The position numbers and the translations under genes are program-made. This document shows, one piece after another, positions 1-12,055 of a DNA stretch of 64,000 bases (the stretch's first letter is position 1; every line of letters starts with the position of its first letter). Source of the DNA: Lunularia cruciata (lineage: Eukaryota; Streptophyta; Marchantiopsida; Lunulariales; Lunulariaceae). A model generated the notes under the pieces. It saw only the letters and a list, made by a program, of their open reading frames with translations. It had not been told where the DNA came from and ran no database searches. The DNA lies in assembly GCA_948567375.1 (NCBI GenBank), contig OX419761.1, positions 40,400,243-40,464,242 of the forward strand. The letters run 5' to 3'.

Positions 1-360
1 CAATGCTTGCCATTGCCTACTCATGCAAGGTCACTTGTTGATGCTTGATTGAAGAATGCTCCATGCTACCCAATGCGACACAATGGCGTGCACCAAAGCA
101 TGTGTAAGTTTTTTGATGGCACTTGGGTGATGCCAATTGGGTATGTGAGGTGCATAATGGCACCCATTATATGTAGGTAGCGCCTAAACATAGGTGAGTT
201 GATGCACAATTGAAGAATGCCCAGTGCCGTCTTATGCCACTTGGTGGTATGTGCCAAAGCATGTGTAAGTTTTAGGGTGGCACCCAATGATGCTAATTGA
301 GTATGGGAGGCAAGCAATGGCACTTTTTGTTAGCAAGTAATACACATAAGTGCTAGTTGA
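1..360. repeat. Two-copy tandem repeat, period about 161 bp
   Basis: Two diverged units start near 40 and 201. Shared landmarks are 'attgaagaatgc', 'ccaaagcatgtgtaagttt' and a 'ggcacyyrrtgatgc' stretch, in the same order and at the same spacing. A third partial unit may begin near 359. Short ORFs here run through both units and look like chance ORFs. No gene was recognised. Confidence 0.7.
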
Positions 361-1499
361 CACCCATACATAAGTGAATAAAGTCTTTGTTGTTTAAAGG
401 ATTCAAATTCAAGTGATATGAGGTATGAGAGTAAGGAAAGTGAAATTGAGAATGGAAACAAATATATAATAATAAATATGATACATATGATGTGTATAAA
501 TGTGTATTCCATAAAGCTAATCACTATGTTGGAGGAGAAGGAGGTGAGGGAGATGCAACATGGAGTCTACGTGCAATTGCATCCTCAAGTCTACATTGAT
601 ATACATTGTGTTGAGTCCTAAATGGACTCAATGACCACCAAAGACACCACTCTCTCTCATCCAAGGGTCAGTGCCTAATACTGCTAGCTAGAAGGTCATA
701 TGGATCACTATAATAAGAACTCAATCTATTGGACATGCACTACTATGCCCAACTAATAGTAAGCCTATCATCATGGAAAATCTATCCAAAGCTATCATTA
801 AGGGGTAGGATGACCAAGTGCATGATGATCTCTTTACCCTATAAGGATGGAAGTGTGGAGGATGGATCACACCATATGGATGGTTCCTATAGGAAGATAG
901 TGCATAACTATCCAAGATCACAAAGAGGTAAACCTAATGAATTGAGATACTCAAAGGATCTAGCTCTAAGTCCTCTAAAATCATCTCATTGGACATTTGC
1001 AAACACAAATAGGCCATGAGGTGAGATCCAGTGTGAACTTCCTTTGGGAGTTTTGACCACTACCACATGCTCTATAGCAAAGACTCAACTCCATCCGGTG
1101 GAAGATCTATACACAAAATAACTTCAAAGCATAACAAATAGAACTAAATGAAATGGCTAACACCAGGATATGCTACCCACCCTATGGGTCCTAACTGTGT
1201 GTGAGGGTACTAGCCATGCCTAATCATCAATCTCTCCCACAAAATGTAATCAATGCTACCACAAAGTCATAATGATGCCAAACAAGTAACATCCACAACA
1301 ATAATCTTCTTTTGTAGGTATCTTGGAAAAAGAATACATGGAATATACTCTCTTGACAAACAAAGCCTCTCTCTAACTTATTTTGACTATCCTAAGTCAC
1401 CACATTGCAAGGTAAGGAATGGGAGGCAAAAGTTTAGGTTTGTCAAGTCACAACGTTGGGGGGTAACAGATGGGTGGTATTTGTCTGGATCTGTGTCTC
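361..1499. other. No recognised gene
   Basis: Only short ORFs under 100 codons overlap here on both strands, and none resembles a known family. The minus strand from about 1650 down to 1500 may continue the coiled-coil reading frame listed next. Nothing else is supported. Confidence 0.5.
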
Positions 1500-2260
1500 T
1501 CTATGGGTCTAGCAAGCAATAGTATGTAGTATTGGTCCAAGATAAGCCACACACGCCCTCACTTGAGCTAGACTACTCTCACTCTTCTCTACTTGAACAT
1601 GTGCACTCTCGCACCTCTCCGTAGCAAATGCTAACTCTTGTGCATGATTTTATAATTGGATCCTATAACTCTTAGCCACGGCAGTAACACCTTGGATATC
1701 CAAGTCCAAGTCAACTAACCTTTGCTCTCTCTCCATCTCATAGGTAGTAAAGGTTAGATGCATGTACTCCTTTGTGAGCAAGAGGATACTCTTGCTACAA
1801 AGATTATCCTTTGCAACAAGAGTATTGTCTTGCTCACAAAGGAGTCTTTCTCTCTTGAACAACAATCTATCTTGCTCCTCCAAGCTCTTTAATATACTCT
1901 CATGCTCAAGTGCTAATCTCTCTAGCTCCTCTATACTCTTTTCCTCAAGCCTTAATCTCTCTTGCTCCTTTACACTCTCCAATCTACTCTTGCACTCAAG
2001 CACTAATCTCTCTTGCTCCTCTACACTCTCCAATCTACCCTTGCCCTCAGGCACTAATCTCTCTTGCTCCTCTACACTCTCCAATCTACCCTTTCCCTCA
2101 AGCACTAATCTCTCTCTCCTCTAAACTCTCCAATCTACTCTCCCACTCAAAAATAAGTCTCTCTCACTCCTCAACCACTTGGACACAATCATCTAATATA
2201 CGCTCTATGTCAATAAAACAAGAGGAAGACAGGACTCTCGGGTGCAAGGAGTGAGGTGCA
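1500..2260 (-). pseudogene. Decayed coding segment with a coiled-coil repeat, function unknown
   Basis: The minus frame is open from about 2105 to 1650 (151 codons) and can be followed past one stop toward 1510. It is rich in Glu, Arg and Leu. Its core is a 17-residue repeat of the type RLESVEEQERLVPEGKG, present about four times, which predicts a long charged coiled coil. Upstream of 2105 the same repeat continues after a small frameshift (EWESRLESLEE), so the frame was once longer. No catalytic or DNA-binding motif is visible and I do not recognise the protein. It could be a transposon-encoded structural protein or a fragment of a host coiled-coil gene. Confidence 0.5.
1922..2170. repeat. 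51-bp tandem repeat, about 4.5 units
   Basis: The block 'cactctccaatcta' recurs at 1973, 2024, 2075 and, as a variant, near 2124. The period is 51 bp, which keeps the 17-residue coding repeat in frame on the minus strand until a 1-2 base slip near 2115. Confidence 0.8.
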
Positions 2261-2589
2261 CTCTCTAGGGATGGAGAAGAGGAAGAAGCAGTTAAAGGAT
2301 CTATTTTAAAGGATGAAGATGTACAAGGAACTCTTTCAAGAAAATTATCACTCCCTAACTCACTACTAGTAAGGCATGTGTCTCAACACAAACCTATTGA
2401 ACACCTATTCACAATAGGTACATATAGTCAAACATCAAGTAAAACTAACTTTCAATCAAGTAAATATACAAGTTCATTTTAATTAAGGCATGTTAAATTA
2501 ACTCATTTATTAAATCCAATATACAATAAATATTTTATATAATTTTCAATAAAAAAAATAATACCAAAACTCAATACACCAAAATTAAC

Positions 2590-3180
2590 TAATTGGTCAC
2601 TCACCATCCTCATCCTCCCTACCATCAACACTCTTGTTCTTGTCTTCATCCTCTCCATCTTCATAATCATCATCCTCTCCATCATTTATGATCTTCTCCT
2701 CTTCCTCACTCAAGTAGGACACTTCTCCTCATGAATGTAACCTCTCTCCACAAAGAGGTGAGTGAGTATCTACCAAAGAAAGGTGATTATGAACATGCAC
2801 CCCTTAGGTCTCCTCAATTGGCCCTGCAAAGTCTCCACCTCTATAGTGATAGCTCAAAATGCTAACCCTTCCCAATCATAATCCTCCACAACAAATCTCC
2901 TCAAATTTTTTTTGGTGTTGACAACCAAAAACCCATGTACAATCTTGGGCCTCATAGTTGGTGCCACAAGTGCATCTATCATTTGGAAGAAAGCCCTAAA
3001 CGCAGGATATACACTACCTTGCCAAATACCTCTTTGCAACCCTATCTCTCTATGAAATCAATCTAAAATAGTTGTGTAAAGAGCCATCTTCCTTCTTGGT
3101 GTCCTCCCTCTTAGCATTGCAAGTGCATCTCAAATTACATCCTTTTTCAATTGAAATTGCCTCCCTTTAACCAGCCCTAT
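2590..3180 (-). pseudogene. Decayed unknown gene with acidic C-terminal tail
   Basis: Reading the minus strand from about 3180, a coherent but interrupted protein appears. A basic stretch contains ALAMLRGRTPRRKMALYTT. The 3039-2854 segment includes GIWQGSVYPAFRAFFQMID and LVAPTMRPKIVHGFLVVNT, ending at DYDWEGLAF. After a gap, an acidic tail near 2715-2590 carries GEDDDYEDGEDED before a stop. There are at least two internal stops. I do not recognise the family. An intronless layout next to transposon relics suggests a transposon-encoded protein, but that is inference. Confidence 0.4.
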
Positions 3181-3511
3181 GCAAGAATTCTTGTCCCAAA
3201 AACACACAAACTTTGTACATGCAAGTTCTTAGAAAATTCCCCAACAACAAGTGTAAGCATGTAAGTTCATCAAGAAAGCTGCTAGACAATGTGCTGGGAC
3301 ATAAGAAAATAATATGGGACACCATGGGAAGTCACCTACAAGCATTGAGGGACAAAGGAATGACACCCAATACCACCAAAAGTTGCACATTGATACTGTA
3401 GGATAGGGCAAGCAAAAGGAAAAAACTGGAAGATGTCGGGCAATGCTCATCAATGCTATAGGACATGAAAAGGTGTTGGGCAACCAATGCAAGGTTTTAG
3501 GGTCTAAGGCC

Positions 3512-4189
3512 TGTGAGACAGCCTGTCTCTTACTTAGGATGAACCTCTGATGGCTATTATGGTAGTGCACCATGGACTAAGAAGGCAAAGAACACTAACT
3601 CCATCATACTCCTCCAAGGCTAACACTCCAAGACTCAAGACATTGCTCACTAGAGAACTCAATGAGAGAGAGATAGTTGCAAATGAAAAGATGATGAGTA
3701 CTTCCTCACCCCTTGCTTATATACTTGTGAAATAATTACACACCAAAGTTACTAATTACTAGAGTAAGTCAAGTTACTAGGCTAAAAGTCAAGTAAAGTC
3801 AAAAAGTATAAAGGAATATCCATCCACATGAGTATATTCCATTAAGCATGTGATCTTATCTTGACCCAACCACTAAGTCATGGGCTATCCTTGGACTCTA
3901 GAAGAATTCAAAACAAAAAGGCTTACGTGCCCAAGAGTTCTTAACTCTTTTCTCAAAGCCAAACACCTAGGAATAATACCAGGTCAACACACTAGAATCC
4001 AAAATAGTGGTGTTCATTTTTTCCACTTCCTCTAAAGTAAGGTCCCCTCTAACTTAGCTATGATTAACTTTAGCTAATCATGACTAATGTAAAACCATCC
4101 TTTATCTCTATATAAATAATATCTCTCAAGTACTTGTAATACCAAGCTAAACATCACAATACCACACACATGCACAAATGGGTGTTACA
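3512..4189 (+). mobile_element. Solo LTR, family LTR-C
   Basis: The segment starts with TGTGAGACAG and ends with GTTACA. It is flanked by AGGCC on the left (3507-3511) and (A)GGCC on the right, a 4-5 bp target duplication. Relatives occur at 50,765-51,442 and partially at 50,540-50,742. A TATA-like 'ctatataaataatatc' near 4119 sits about 70 bp from the 3' end, which supports plus orientation. No internal element sequence adjoins it, so LTR-LTR recombination is the likely origin. Confidence 0.75.
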
Positions 4190-5640
4190 GGCCAAGCAAC
4201 ACAAGGAGATGCTTGGAGATTCTATAGGACAAGCCAAGTGCCATTGGGAGATGCTTACAAATACTACTAGATAGAGCAAGCAACATGGGTTAGCACTAAG
4301 TGACGGCATTGATGATTTGACTCAAAAAACATAAGGAAAAAACTCAAGTGGGGTTAAAAAAAACAAAAATTGAGAAAGAGATCAGAATGGAAGAAAAAAT
4401 AAGTCTTGCCAAGGGTAGTGTAGCCCAAGGGTTATTTTCAGACCAAGAACATCCAGATCAATAGCAATTCAAACTTGGTGTTTATCCATCAAAGACCATT
4501 TTATGAAGGTAGTTGGGTGTAGAATTGTGCAAAAACCAATCAACCAATCTCCTTCTTGAGTATTGATCATATCTTCATGGTCAACAATCTTCTCATAACC
4601 ATAAATTTCTATCATGGGAAATTTTTGTCTGCACTTCCAAACTTGCTGTCCTCTTGACACTTGATCTCTTTCAAAATGTTCTTTTGTCTTGCTTGCTCTC
4701 TTGCCAAGCTTTCTCTCTCTCTCTCTCTCTCTCTCAATTCTCTTTCTATCTCAAACTCCTCCCAAATGGCACTCCTTCTGGTCTAAAATAGCAACAAATA
4801 TCTCTTGAATCCATCCTAAACTACACTCCTTCTTCTACTCTCCTTCTTTTTTTAAGGTGCTCTCTTGAATGGCACACTCCTTCAAATAGCAATCCTCCTT
4901 TGAAAACCCAAAATTCTTTAGTCTTCAAACACAAAGTCCATTCTTTGAAAAATAGAATTGCCCTCCTCCTTCAAAATCCAAATTGCTCTCCAAGAATATG
5001 CAAAATGGTGACTTCTTTGCAGGAGGTGCAAGTTTATATAACCACTTAGATGAAATCCTAAATCTATATTTTGTTGGAAAAAATCACATTTCACCACAAA
5101 AGAAGCTAGATTCTGGAAATTTTTTCCAAATTCTGAGCGGCAATTGATGGCAACATGCAATACAACATGTTGTCAACTAGTGTACCTAGGCCATTGTCTA
5201 AAGAATAGGTGCTAATTGGCACCATTGCATGGTGATGGGTGTTAAATTTTTGTCCTAAACCTAAACACACCACACTAGGCAGCAACATATGCCAACCTTA
5301 ACAATTAGAAATTCTTTTCCATCTTTAGCAGGCAGAAACTAGCATCTACTTGCACCTTTCCCCATCCACACCGGGTGCCAATGGGTGCCAGCCTACCAAC
5401 CAGCACCTTTTGTTCACACCGAGTATCACCTAGTGCCTTCTAACATCCACTACGGGCATCAACCGATGTTGATGGATCAACTAGGGCCTTTTCTAAGGTG
5501 TTAACATGCATCAATGGGCAACAACTGATTGGTACGAAAATTGGAATACTAAATTGTAAATGCTAAGTAGAATTCATGGAATACTGTATTGTAAATAAAA
5601 AAGTTCATGCATAGGAACAAGACTAGTGCTTAACATTCAC
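4190..5640. other. No gene; one (TC)n microsatellite
   Basis: A pure TC run lies at 4711-4735. The rest shows only short unrelated ORFs on the minus strand (4469-4660, 4918-5160, 5106-5288), none with recognisable domains. Phrases such as 'ggtgccaatgggtgcca' recur between 5200 and 5540 and recall the tandem repeat at 1-360, so this may be old repeat DNA. Confidence 0.45.
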
Positions 5641-5654
5641 CAAACAATATTAGA

Positions 5655-6937
5655 TCATGAAGAAGAATAAGAGAAGGACTTGGTGCTTATCATAAAATAT
5701 ATTTTTATAACAAAGGAACATGTTCTTATTCCATATCCTTGAGATGATGAGCAAGGCATTGTTGTATTCATCCTTGACCTACTTTCCTCTCTACTAAGCT
5801 CTATTCCATTGAGAGAAATTTTTGTATCTATTTGAGTTTCTTTGGTAAATCTGCCATTGTCTTCTAACCAAACATCAAACCTATTGATACAAAAGTTATG
5901 TAAAATAATATAAATTGATACCAAATTTAACAGATATTCATTTCTATTATTGTCTTTAAGTTGCACTCTCAACTCCCAAAGAGAATGCCATCTAGCTTTC
6001 AATACTGCTATAAAATGCTCATTTATCACTCTTGCCTTTGCCAAATATTTGTTGAACTCTTGCTTGTCCTCAATTTAGGCTTGCTTGAAGGTGAGGGATT
6101 AGGTGATGCATGGGTACATACCAAAATCACCTAGAAGGTACTCTTTGGCCCCAAAACTAAGACATCCACCAATCCAATTCAATCACTCCATAGTGATGAT
6201 TTTTTCAAACACATCATGTCGTGATATGACCTTGGCATTCTTGCAAATAAACAAATCAAAACAAGAAGGTGCACAAAATCTAATCAAATAACAAAGAAAG
6301 AATTAGATATTGAACACTTACCTCCTATAGAATGTATAACATGCCTTTTAACATCACAAATCACTTGGCCATTTATGGAATAAGAGCACTTTTGGCTAAA
6401 ATATATTTCTCCATTCATAGTAGGTTGAGCTGCAAGAGGAGACAATGTTCCATCTACCAAACCTACACAACCAAGAAAAATTTGCTGATATTCTCCTTCT
6501 CTCTTGGTGCTTAGGCCATACCACTTGACTCCTCATCAAATTTGATATGGTTGTCATGACTTGATTTGTAAAGGAGATTGTTGAACCTTCACTAATGCAC
6601 CAAATGTCTAACCTCCTTGCAACACAAGCTCCATTCACGTGATGCCCAAATCTATCGAGAGTGAGAGCTACTTGGATCCATATTGGTGTTACGCTTTCAC
6701 ATCTAGGCCTCTTAAATATTTAATCACAAATTCTTGACTATGAGGGTACATAACTCTGGAGTCTAAGTACTTATATGTATGTGCATACTCACACACACTA
6801 ATCCATATTTCTAGCATATCTAAATCTCCTTCATCGTGTAGTTCATCCAATGTTGTCTCCAAATTTAATTGGATAATCCATTGTATACATTTCCTAATGT
6901 TTTTGGTTAGTTTTCCACAAGTGCTACTTCTTGACAT
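5655..6937 (-). pseudogene. PIF/Harbinger (HARBI1-like) transposase, broken
   Basis: The minus strand carries most of a DDE transposase of the PIF/Harbinger superfamily in three or more frames. From N to C: an N-terminal region (6937-6689); then NGACVARRLDIWCISEGST and WPKHQERRRISANF (6638-6470); after a frameshift, GCVGLVDGT with the first catalytic Asp and NGEIYFSQKCSYSINGQV (about 6480-6340); a damaged middle with a second Asp in YHDMM (about 6230); and finally AKARVINEHFIAVLKARWHS with the catalytic Glu, ending at LHNFC (6044-5870). Frameshifts and stops make it inactive. The accessory Myb/SANT gene expected in autonomous Harbinger elements was not found, and terminal inverted repeats could not be identified by eye. 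Confidence 0.85.
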
Positions 6938-6974
6938 GCTCTACTCTATATTCCTCAATTCTCAAATCCACCTG

Positions 6975-7200
6975 CAAAAGAACACCATGAATTCACACTC
7001 TCTTCACATTCTCTATAGAGTGAACACTTAGAGGAGATTCTTCAAGAAAAATGAGTCAGTCTGAATTCACACTCTCTGAAATGCACAGAGACCACTCAAG
7101 CATGTAAATCCACACTCTCTAGACTAAGGGAACCGAGTTCAAGCCAATAAATTGATAGATATGAATTCACACTAGTAGAGAGACCCTTTCAAGCAAGGGA
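6975..7200. repeat. Dispersed direct repeats of 'gaattcacactct'
   Basis: The motif 'gaattcacactctct' or a close variant appears near 6990, 7063, 7109 and 7162, just upstream of the Harbinger transposase start. Subterminal repeats bound by transposase are common in DNA transposons, so these may be subterminal sites of the Harbinger element (inference). Confidence 0.4.
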
Positions 7201-8261
7201 ATTGAGGAAATTGGATTGCGCTGCAACTGAATTCACTCCCCATCCTTGCCACCCTCAGTCAATTTTTTGATCTCTAGATCTACATCTAGAGAAGAACCAT
7301 CTCCCGCTTCCGCTTCCGGGGCTAGCACCTAGATTCAAATCAAATCCAACACTTCATTAACCAAAAATTGTAATTAATGCTTCACGGTGTGCCAACAAAA
7401 AACTTCATATCTCTTACTTCCTAAGAACCACCTGTTACAAATAATAAGGAACTTGGACGGAAGTCCATAATGGGTCCCTTTCTTACTGTATCCCGATCTT
7501 GTTGACACTTTGTAAAAACTTATATGAAAATATACCGAGGTTCATAAAACTATTTATGAAGCCCCTAATGTTCACATTCTAGAGTCCATAGTGCAGCATC
7601 TTCGCAACTAAAGCATACGTTGGCACCGATCAGTTTCAGATCCACTCCAAGATTTGTGTCTGCTTCATTTACCATAAGCATATAGACATCTTAGAGCACA
7701 TACAAATTGTAAACTAGCCTCTATAGTGAAATCACAATTTATCCCAGGCGAAGGATTAGATGTTAACATTCGTTCGGTGTACTCTTTGCTTCATCACCTC
7801 TAATAAGATTATCATCATGCACAAAAGCTACCGTATTAACAAGTGGGTGTCACGGCTTGTCAATCAAAGAATTGGAAGATGATTCTTCCAAATTGGGACG
7901 TGCAGAATGTTCAGATCATACATGATAAGTATACACTTGTTCTCTTTTAAAATATCCGGTATCTGAGGTTCTTTGTAAGCATGACCTATCAAGAGGTGGA
8001 ACAGTCCGATCTGCCAAAATAGCAGACAAGCGATGGTGCTGGTTAAAGATCATCCTCGGCTCAGACATAGAAACCATTCGAGAATCAAGAAGCGTGTTCA
8101 TGAGCCTCTCCATTATATGATTCGGGCTTTTCCACCTACAAAGGCCCGTTACAATAACTTTTGGGTGAAGGTGACTTTTGGTCTCCGGGCAAGAGGCATA
8201 AGGTTTCCACACAGTGAGTCCACCTCCGGAGCGCCGGCCAGGCCCACGGGGCTTCTGGATT
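7201..8261. other. CpG-retaining unique sequence, no confident gene
   Basis: A CpG-containing tract begins about here. On the minus strand, 8212-7916 is open for 98 codons and the reading can be followed past one stop toward 7770, but no family is recognised. Another short minus segment near 7330-7240 (PEAEAGDGSSLDVDLEIKK) looks protein-like and follows a splice-acceptor-like 'gaatctag'. These may be exon relics. Confidence 0.3.
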
Positions 8262-8443
8262 AAGCAAACTTCAGTTACGTTCTGTTGATCATGGAATACC
8301 GAAAGTTACTAAGGTCCAAGTGAACGCTGTTCCCCCTTGCTTGGCTTGGGGTGCAAGCAAACTTCAGTTACGTTCTGTTGATCATGGAATACCGAAAGTT
8401 ACTAAGGTCCAAGTGACCACTGTTCCCTTGCTTGGCTTGGGCC
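8262..8443. repeat. 93-bp tandem duplication, two nearly identical units
   Basis: Units begin at 8262 and 8355 with 'aagcaaacttcagttacg'. They differ at only a few positions near the 3' end. The high identity indicates a recent duplication, in contrast to the heavily decayed repeats elsewhere. Confidence 0.9.
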
Positions 8444-9600
8444 TGTAGTTCTGCTTCGGTTTTTAACCTTTTCGTTTCGTTGGACTCGTACTCTCGATCT
8501 TTTTTGCAATTCTTGGTAACTTGTCTTCCTTTATAGTTTTCCTTGGGGGTATAGTATTGTACCTCTGGATCCCCTTCACTATACTCTACAACTGCAACTG
8601 TCTACATTCGTCAAGAAGATTCTTAAACGTTAAATTGATGTTATCAACACGTACAATACGGTATTAAACAACAAAAAAATGCTGAAATGAAGCTCTAGAG
8701 AACGCTAAATATCTCTACTATAAGCTCGTGATCATTATGAGATGTAAACGTTAATATTAAACACCAAGGACCAGGACACTGAAGTTAATTGAATTCTAAT
8801 TTGCACTACAGCACAGTCACGCGTCACGAGGTAGCTCGTAGATATACCAGATAGATAGATTTATGTAGACATACAAAATATACCATCCGAGCTTTACAAC
8901 ACATAGTTCAAGAGCAGATTACATTCCCTTCAGTTTCTTAGACTCTTGTCGTTGGCATGCTTTCTTCTATGATCCCCTCTGGCCCCACTCCTGTATGTCT
9001 TTGTTAGCCGCTTGGGATGGTTGTGCCTTGTCCTCCTTTCCCTCTCCTTTGGGGTACTATTTTATTTAAATATTCTTTATACATTTGCATTATATTTGTA
9101 ACATCATTTTACACATCATATTAATTTATGATAGTAACAAAGATTCCCTATAAATGTAATGCTTAAATGTTAATTTTCATACGACATGGTATTACGCTTT
9201 AATATAAGCAAACCCACTAAGCATTGCACCATAATGACATCCCCGAACAGTTTGGTGAATAACTTAACACATTATATAGTGAAGTCTATGAGAAATTTTT
9301 TTCTATGTATAATTAAAAGGATATATCTAGATCTGTATATACCTCGCGGAAGGTCTTGCCGTTAATGTTTTGTACAAGGTGCCACTGCTCATAGAAGGAA
9401 ATATGTACACTTTATGATAAACAATGAAACCTGTAAGAAACTCAATTAAAGTTAAAAAAATGCAACGTTCATAGACAAGACAACCTTAATAATGTAACAA
9501 ACCTAAGTCACGTATATTTCGTGTGTGTTTATTAGTAATGTAGGACAGTAGAAATACTTTCGCAGGTACATCAGATAACTTTTCCATTAAATTCCTCAAA
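8444..9600. other. No recognised gene
   Basis: Non-repetitive-looking, moderately AT-rich sequence. No ORF over 60 codons with recognisable content was seen on either strand. Confidence 0.4.
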
Positions 9601-9602
9601 GT

Positions 9603-9968
9603 TTGAAATTACGTTTTTTCCAAGGGAAGTGCTATTTCCAACACACTGTTTGCTATTTTAACCATTTAACCCCAGGTTCCGGCATTGAGATTAGTCTAGT
9701 GTCGATTAATTTACAGTGTTGTGATGGAAATAGCAAAATGTGTGGTGGAACTAGCACGTCCCTTTATCAACCTTTGGTATTGCTGCAACTATTTGAGGCC
9801 GCACAGGATATACCGGAGGATGTAAATTCATACTGTCAAATGGCTGAGTTCAATGACGACGAGAGTAGCTTGCCAATGAAACAGGACAAGATCGGAAGAA
9901 AGAAATGCTTGTTTTGTTCATGTGAAACTTTTGGTGATTCAAACCAACTTCGAGTATTTCACATCTAA
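9603..9968 (+). CDS. Hypothetical ORF or exon, function unknown
   Basis: A 121-codon ORF in the CpG-retaining tract. The protein has a balanced composition, an acidic patch (AEFNDDESSLP) and several cysteines (QCCDG, KKCLFCSCE) that could bind metal, although no standard zinc-finger spacing is present. The first 20 residues look less protein-like, so a real exon could start later, near 9670. I do not recognise the family. It is isolated, with no neighbouring exon that can be joined with confidence. Confidence 0.3.
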   Translation: MKLRFFQGKCYFQHTVCYFNHLTPGSGIEISLVSINLQCCDGNSKMCGGTSTSLYQPLVLLQLFEAAQDIPEDVNSYCQMAEFNDDESSLPMKQDKIGRKKCLFCSCETFGDSNQLRVFHI

Positions 9969-12055
9969 CTTTTACGTATATGCTGACATAAAAATGTGGG
10001 ACCGTGGTAGAGACAGCTCAAAATCAATCTTTGACAACTGTTCAGACCGGTTGTGGGTGAGACCTCCCGGCCTATTTATCATCTGGCTGTATAAAACTGT
10101 CTAGTGTTATAAAACTCCATCTATCACCTAGATTGCTATCATAGTATCGCTACGGATGTGAGAATAGAAGTCAACAAATCTACCTGTAATTACCTCTAGG
10201 TGTACATGCACAAAACGTCGCAGGCCCCGCCTTGTATAAGACCCATAAGTTGGAAATCAGTCTATGCAGTGATGAGACTTCTTTTGATTCACAAATTCTC
10301 CTCACCTCGATAGATAGTATAGATTTTTCCACGGCAGCTCCGGAACAGCCGTGAATTGTGCTAGGATTGTCGCCACGATTCAGAAGATCACGTCACATCC
10401 AACTGTTGCAAGGGATTGAAGATTTTGTACATGTGGACCTCCCGGGCCAAATGTGACACATGTAGACCTTGAATCGTAGCAGTTCTCAGCTGCCACATAT
10501 AAGAAGGAAGATTTTATGAACGACAAGCGGGTCATTATGCATGGTCTTCACGTTGAAAAGGATTAATTCTTCAACTGCAAACCTCAAGGTATGTTAACGA
10601 TAGATACTTGAATCTACGTTGATTCACCTTGATAACCAACTTTAGCTTCAGAAACACACAGAAATTGCAAGCATTTACGTAGCGACAATGACGTAGCCAT
10701 AATACAGTGACAAAAACAAGACAAAACCTTCACATCTTTACAGATGTGACTAATAACTAACTGTAGCTATGCATCATTCTTAACAAGTTATATGCTTCGA
10801 ACCTGAAGTCTTCTTATACTAAAGAAGTTGTGTATGTTTCAATTGAAGTGAAAAGCTCCCATAATGAGGTGCCAGCGAGTCCCAGGTTCAGGACGACGGA
10901 TAGGCTTCTTCTTGAAATACTTCACCCAAATTCATGGAGGAGTTTCGTACATTCCTCTATTGTAGTTCCTCATAATATACTAAAGTTAAAGATACTAAAG
11001 GGTAAAAGGCGACCGCGTAGGAAAAACGAAGGATAGATACTAAAGTGGGATATCACATGTGATCGATAAAATCCAGCGAATCAGGTGTGACAGTCATCGT
11101 ACTGAAACAGTAAGTACTTTTTGAGTTGCCAATTTCAGGCTAAATAGAAAGCGCATAGTTGAATCTTGTAGAGGATCTTATGCCTGAAAAAAACAGTCTA
11201 TTGCTGTACATGCGGGATTGACTCGGGCGAGTGTAGAAGAATGTGGTTTATCAATATATATCCTAGATTAAAAATATCATCAAAAATATGTCAAACACCG
11301 TCAAGTCCCCACGATTATGATAAATTCTTTCAAGAGAGAAGAGGATGACCGTTCCTTATGTACCAATCTTAGCAAGGAAGGCACACTCCAATGGAAACAG
11401 ACTTTTGTGGATTGTAGCTCTTTTTTCTGTCAGTAGGTTTGGTCCACGGGATAGATTGCAGCAGTTTAAGGTAAATACAATGTCGAAAGTAAGATACTAC
11501 TACGTATTCTTCTAGGCGCTGGTCCACCAAAATATCATAATGTTCAGAAAGTGTCAATTATATATTAGGAAACCTTTCGAAGGTCTATCTTGAGGTGCCC
11601 TATCAATCTGATGACGAGATATTCAACATCAGCAAAAAGTGTACTAGGATTCCAGTTGATAAGGTCTTCGAAGAGCTACCATATCGCTACATTGCTTTAG
11701 ATAAGAAATAGTTTGATTTGTTTAATTTGTTTAATTTAATTTAATAGTTTGATAGTTTAATTTGTTGTGGATGACTTCCTTTCATGGACTTTTTACACTA
11801 TCTCGCACTGTCGCAACCAAGTTGTCATCTCTCCCTTCCCTTCCAAAGGGGATCTATAAACCGTTATATTGACCCCTAACATGTCTGGGTTAACCTTTGA
11901 TCGTGTGAAATATGGGAACGTACGGTATGAAATAGATGTAATTTGATTACCACATGTGAGTATGATGTGTAAGTTAAAACACCGAACGATGTGTTACAGA
12001 TATCTAAGTTGCCAGAATGCTGACTATGCTTCATGATTAAGAATGAATTTGTATA
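9969..12055. other. CpG-retaining unique sequence with one exon-like end
   Basis: No confident gene. A plus-strand reading near 11,585-11,711 (VYLEVPYQSDDEIFNISKK then RYIALDKK and a stop) looks like a terminal exon, with an acceptor-like 'tatatattag' just before it. ORFs at 10,830-11,036 (plus) and 11,557-11,369 (minus) have no recognisable domain. Confidence 0.3.

Noticed and set aside
1762-2254. Plus-strand Ser/Leu-rich ORFs over the 51-bp repeat
   Set aside because: Low-complexity complement of the Glu/Leu-rich minus frame; the minus strand gives the more protein-like reading.
4711-4735. (TC)n run as a regulatory GAGA-type site
   Set aside because: Simple microsatellite with no gene next to it; function cannot be supported.
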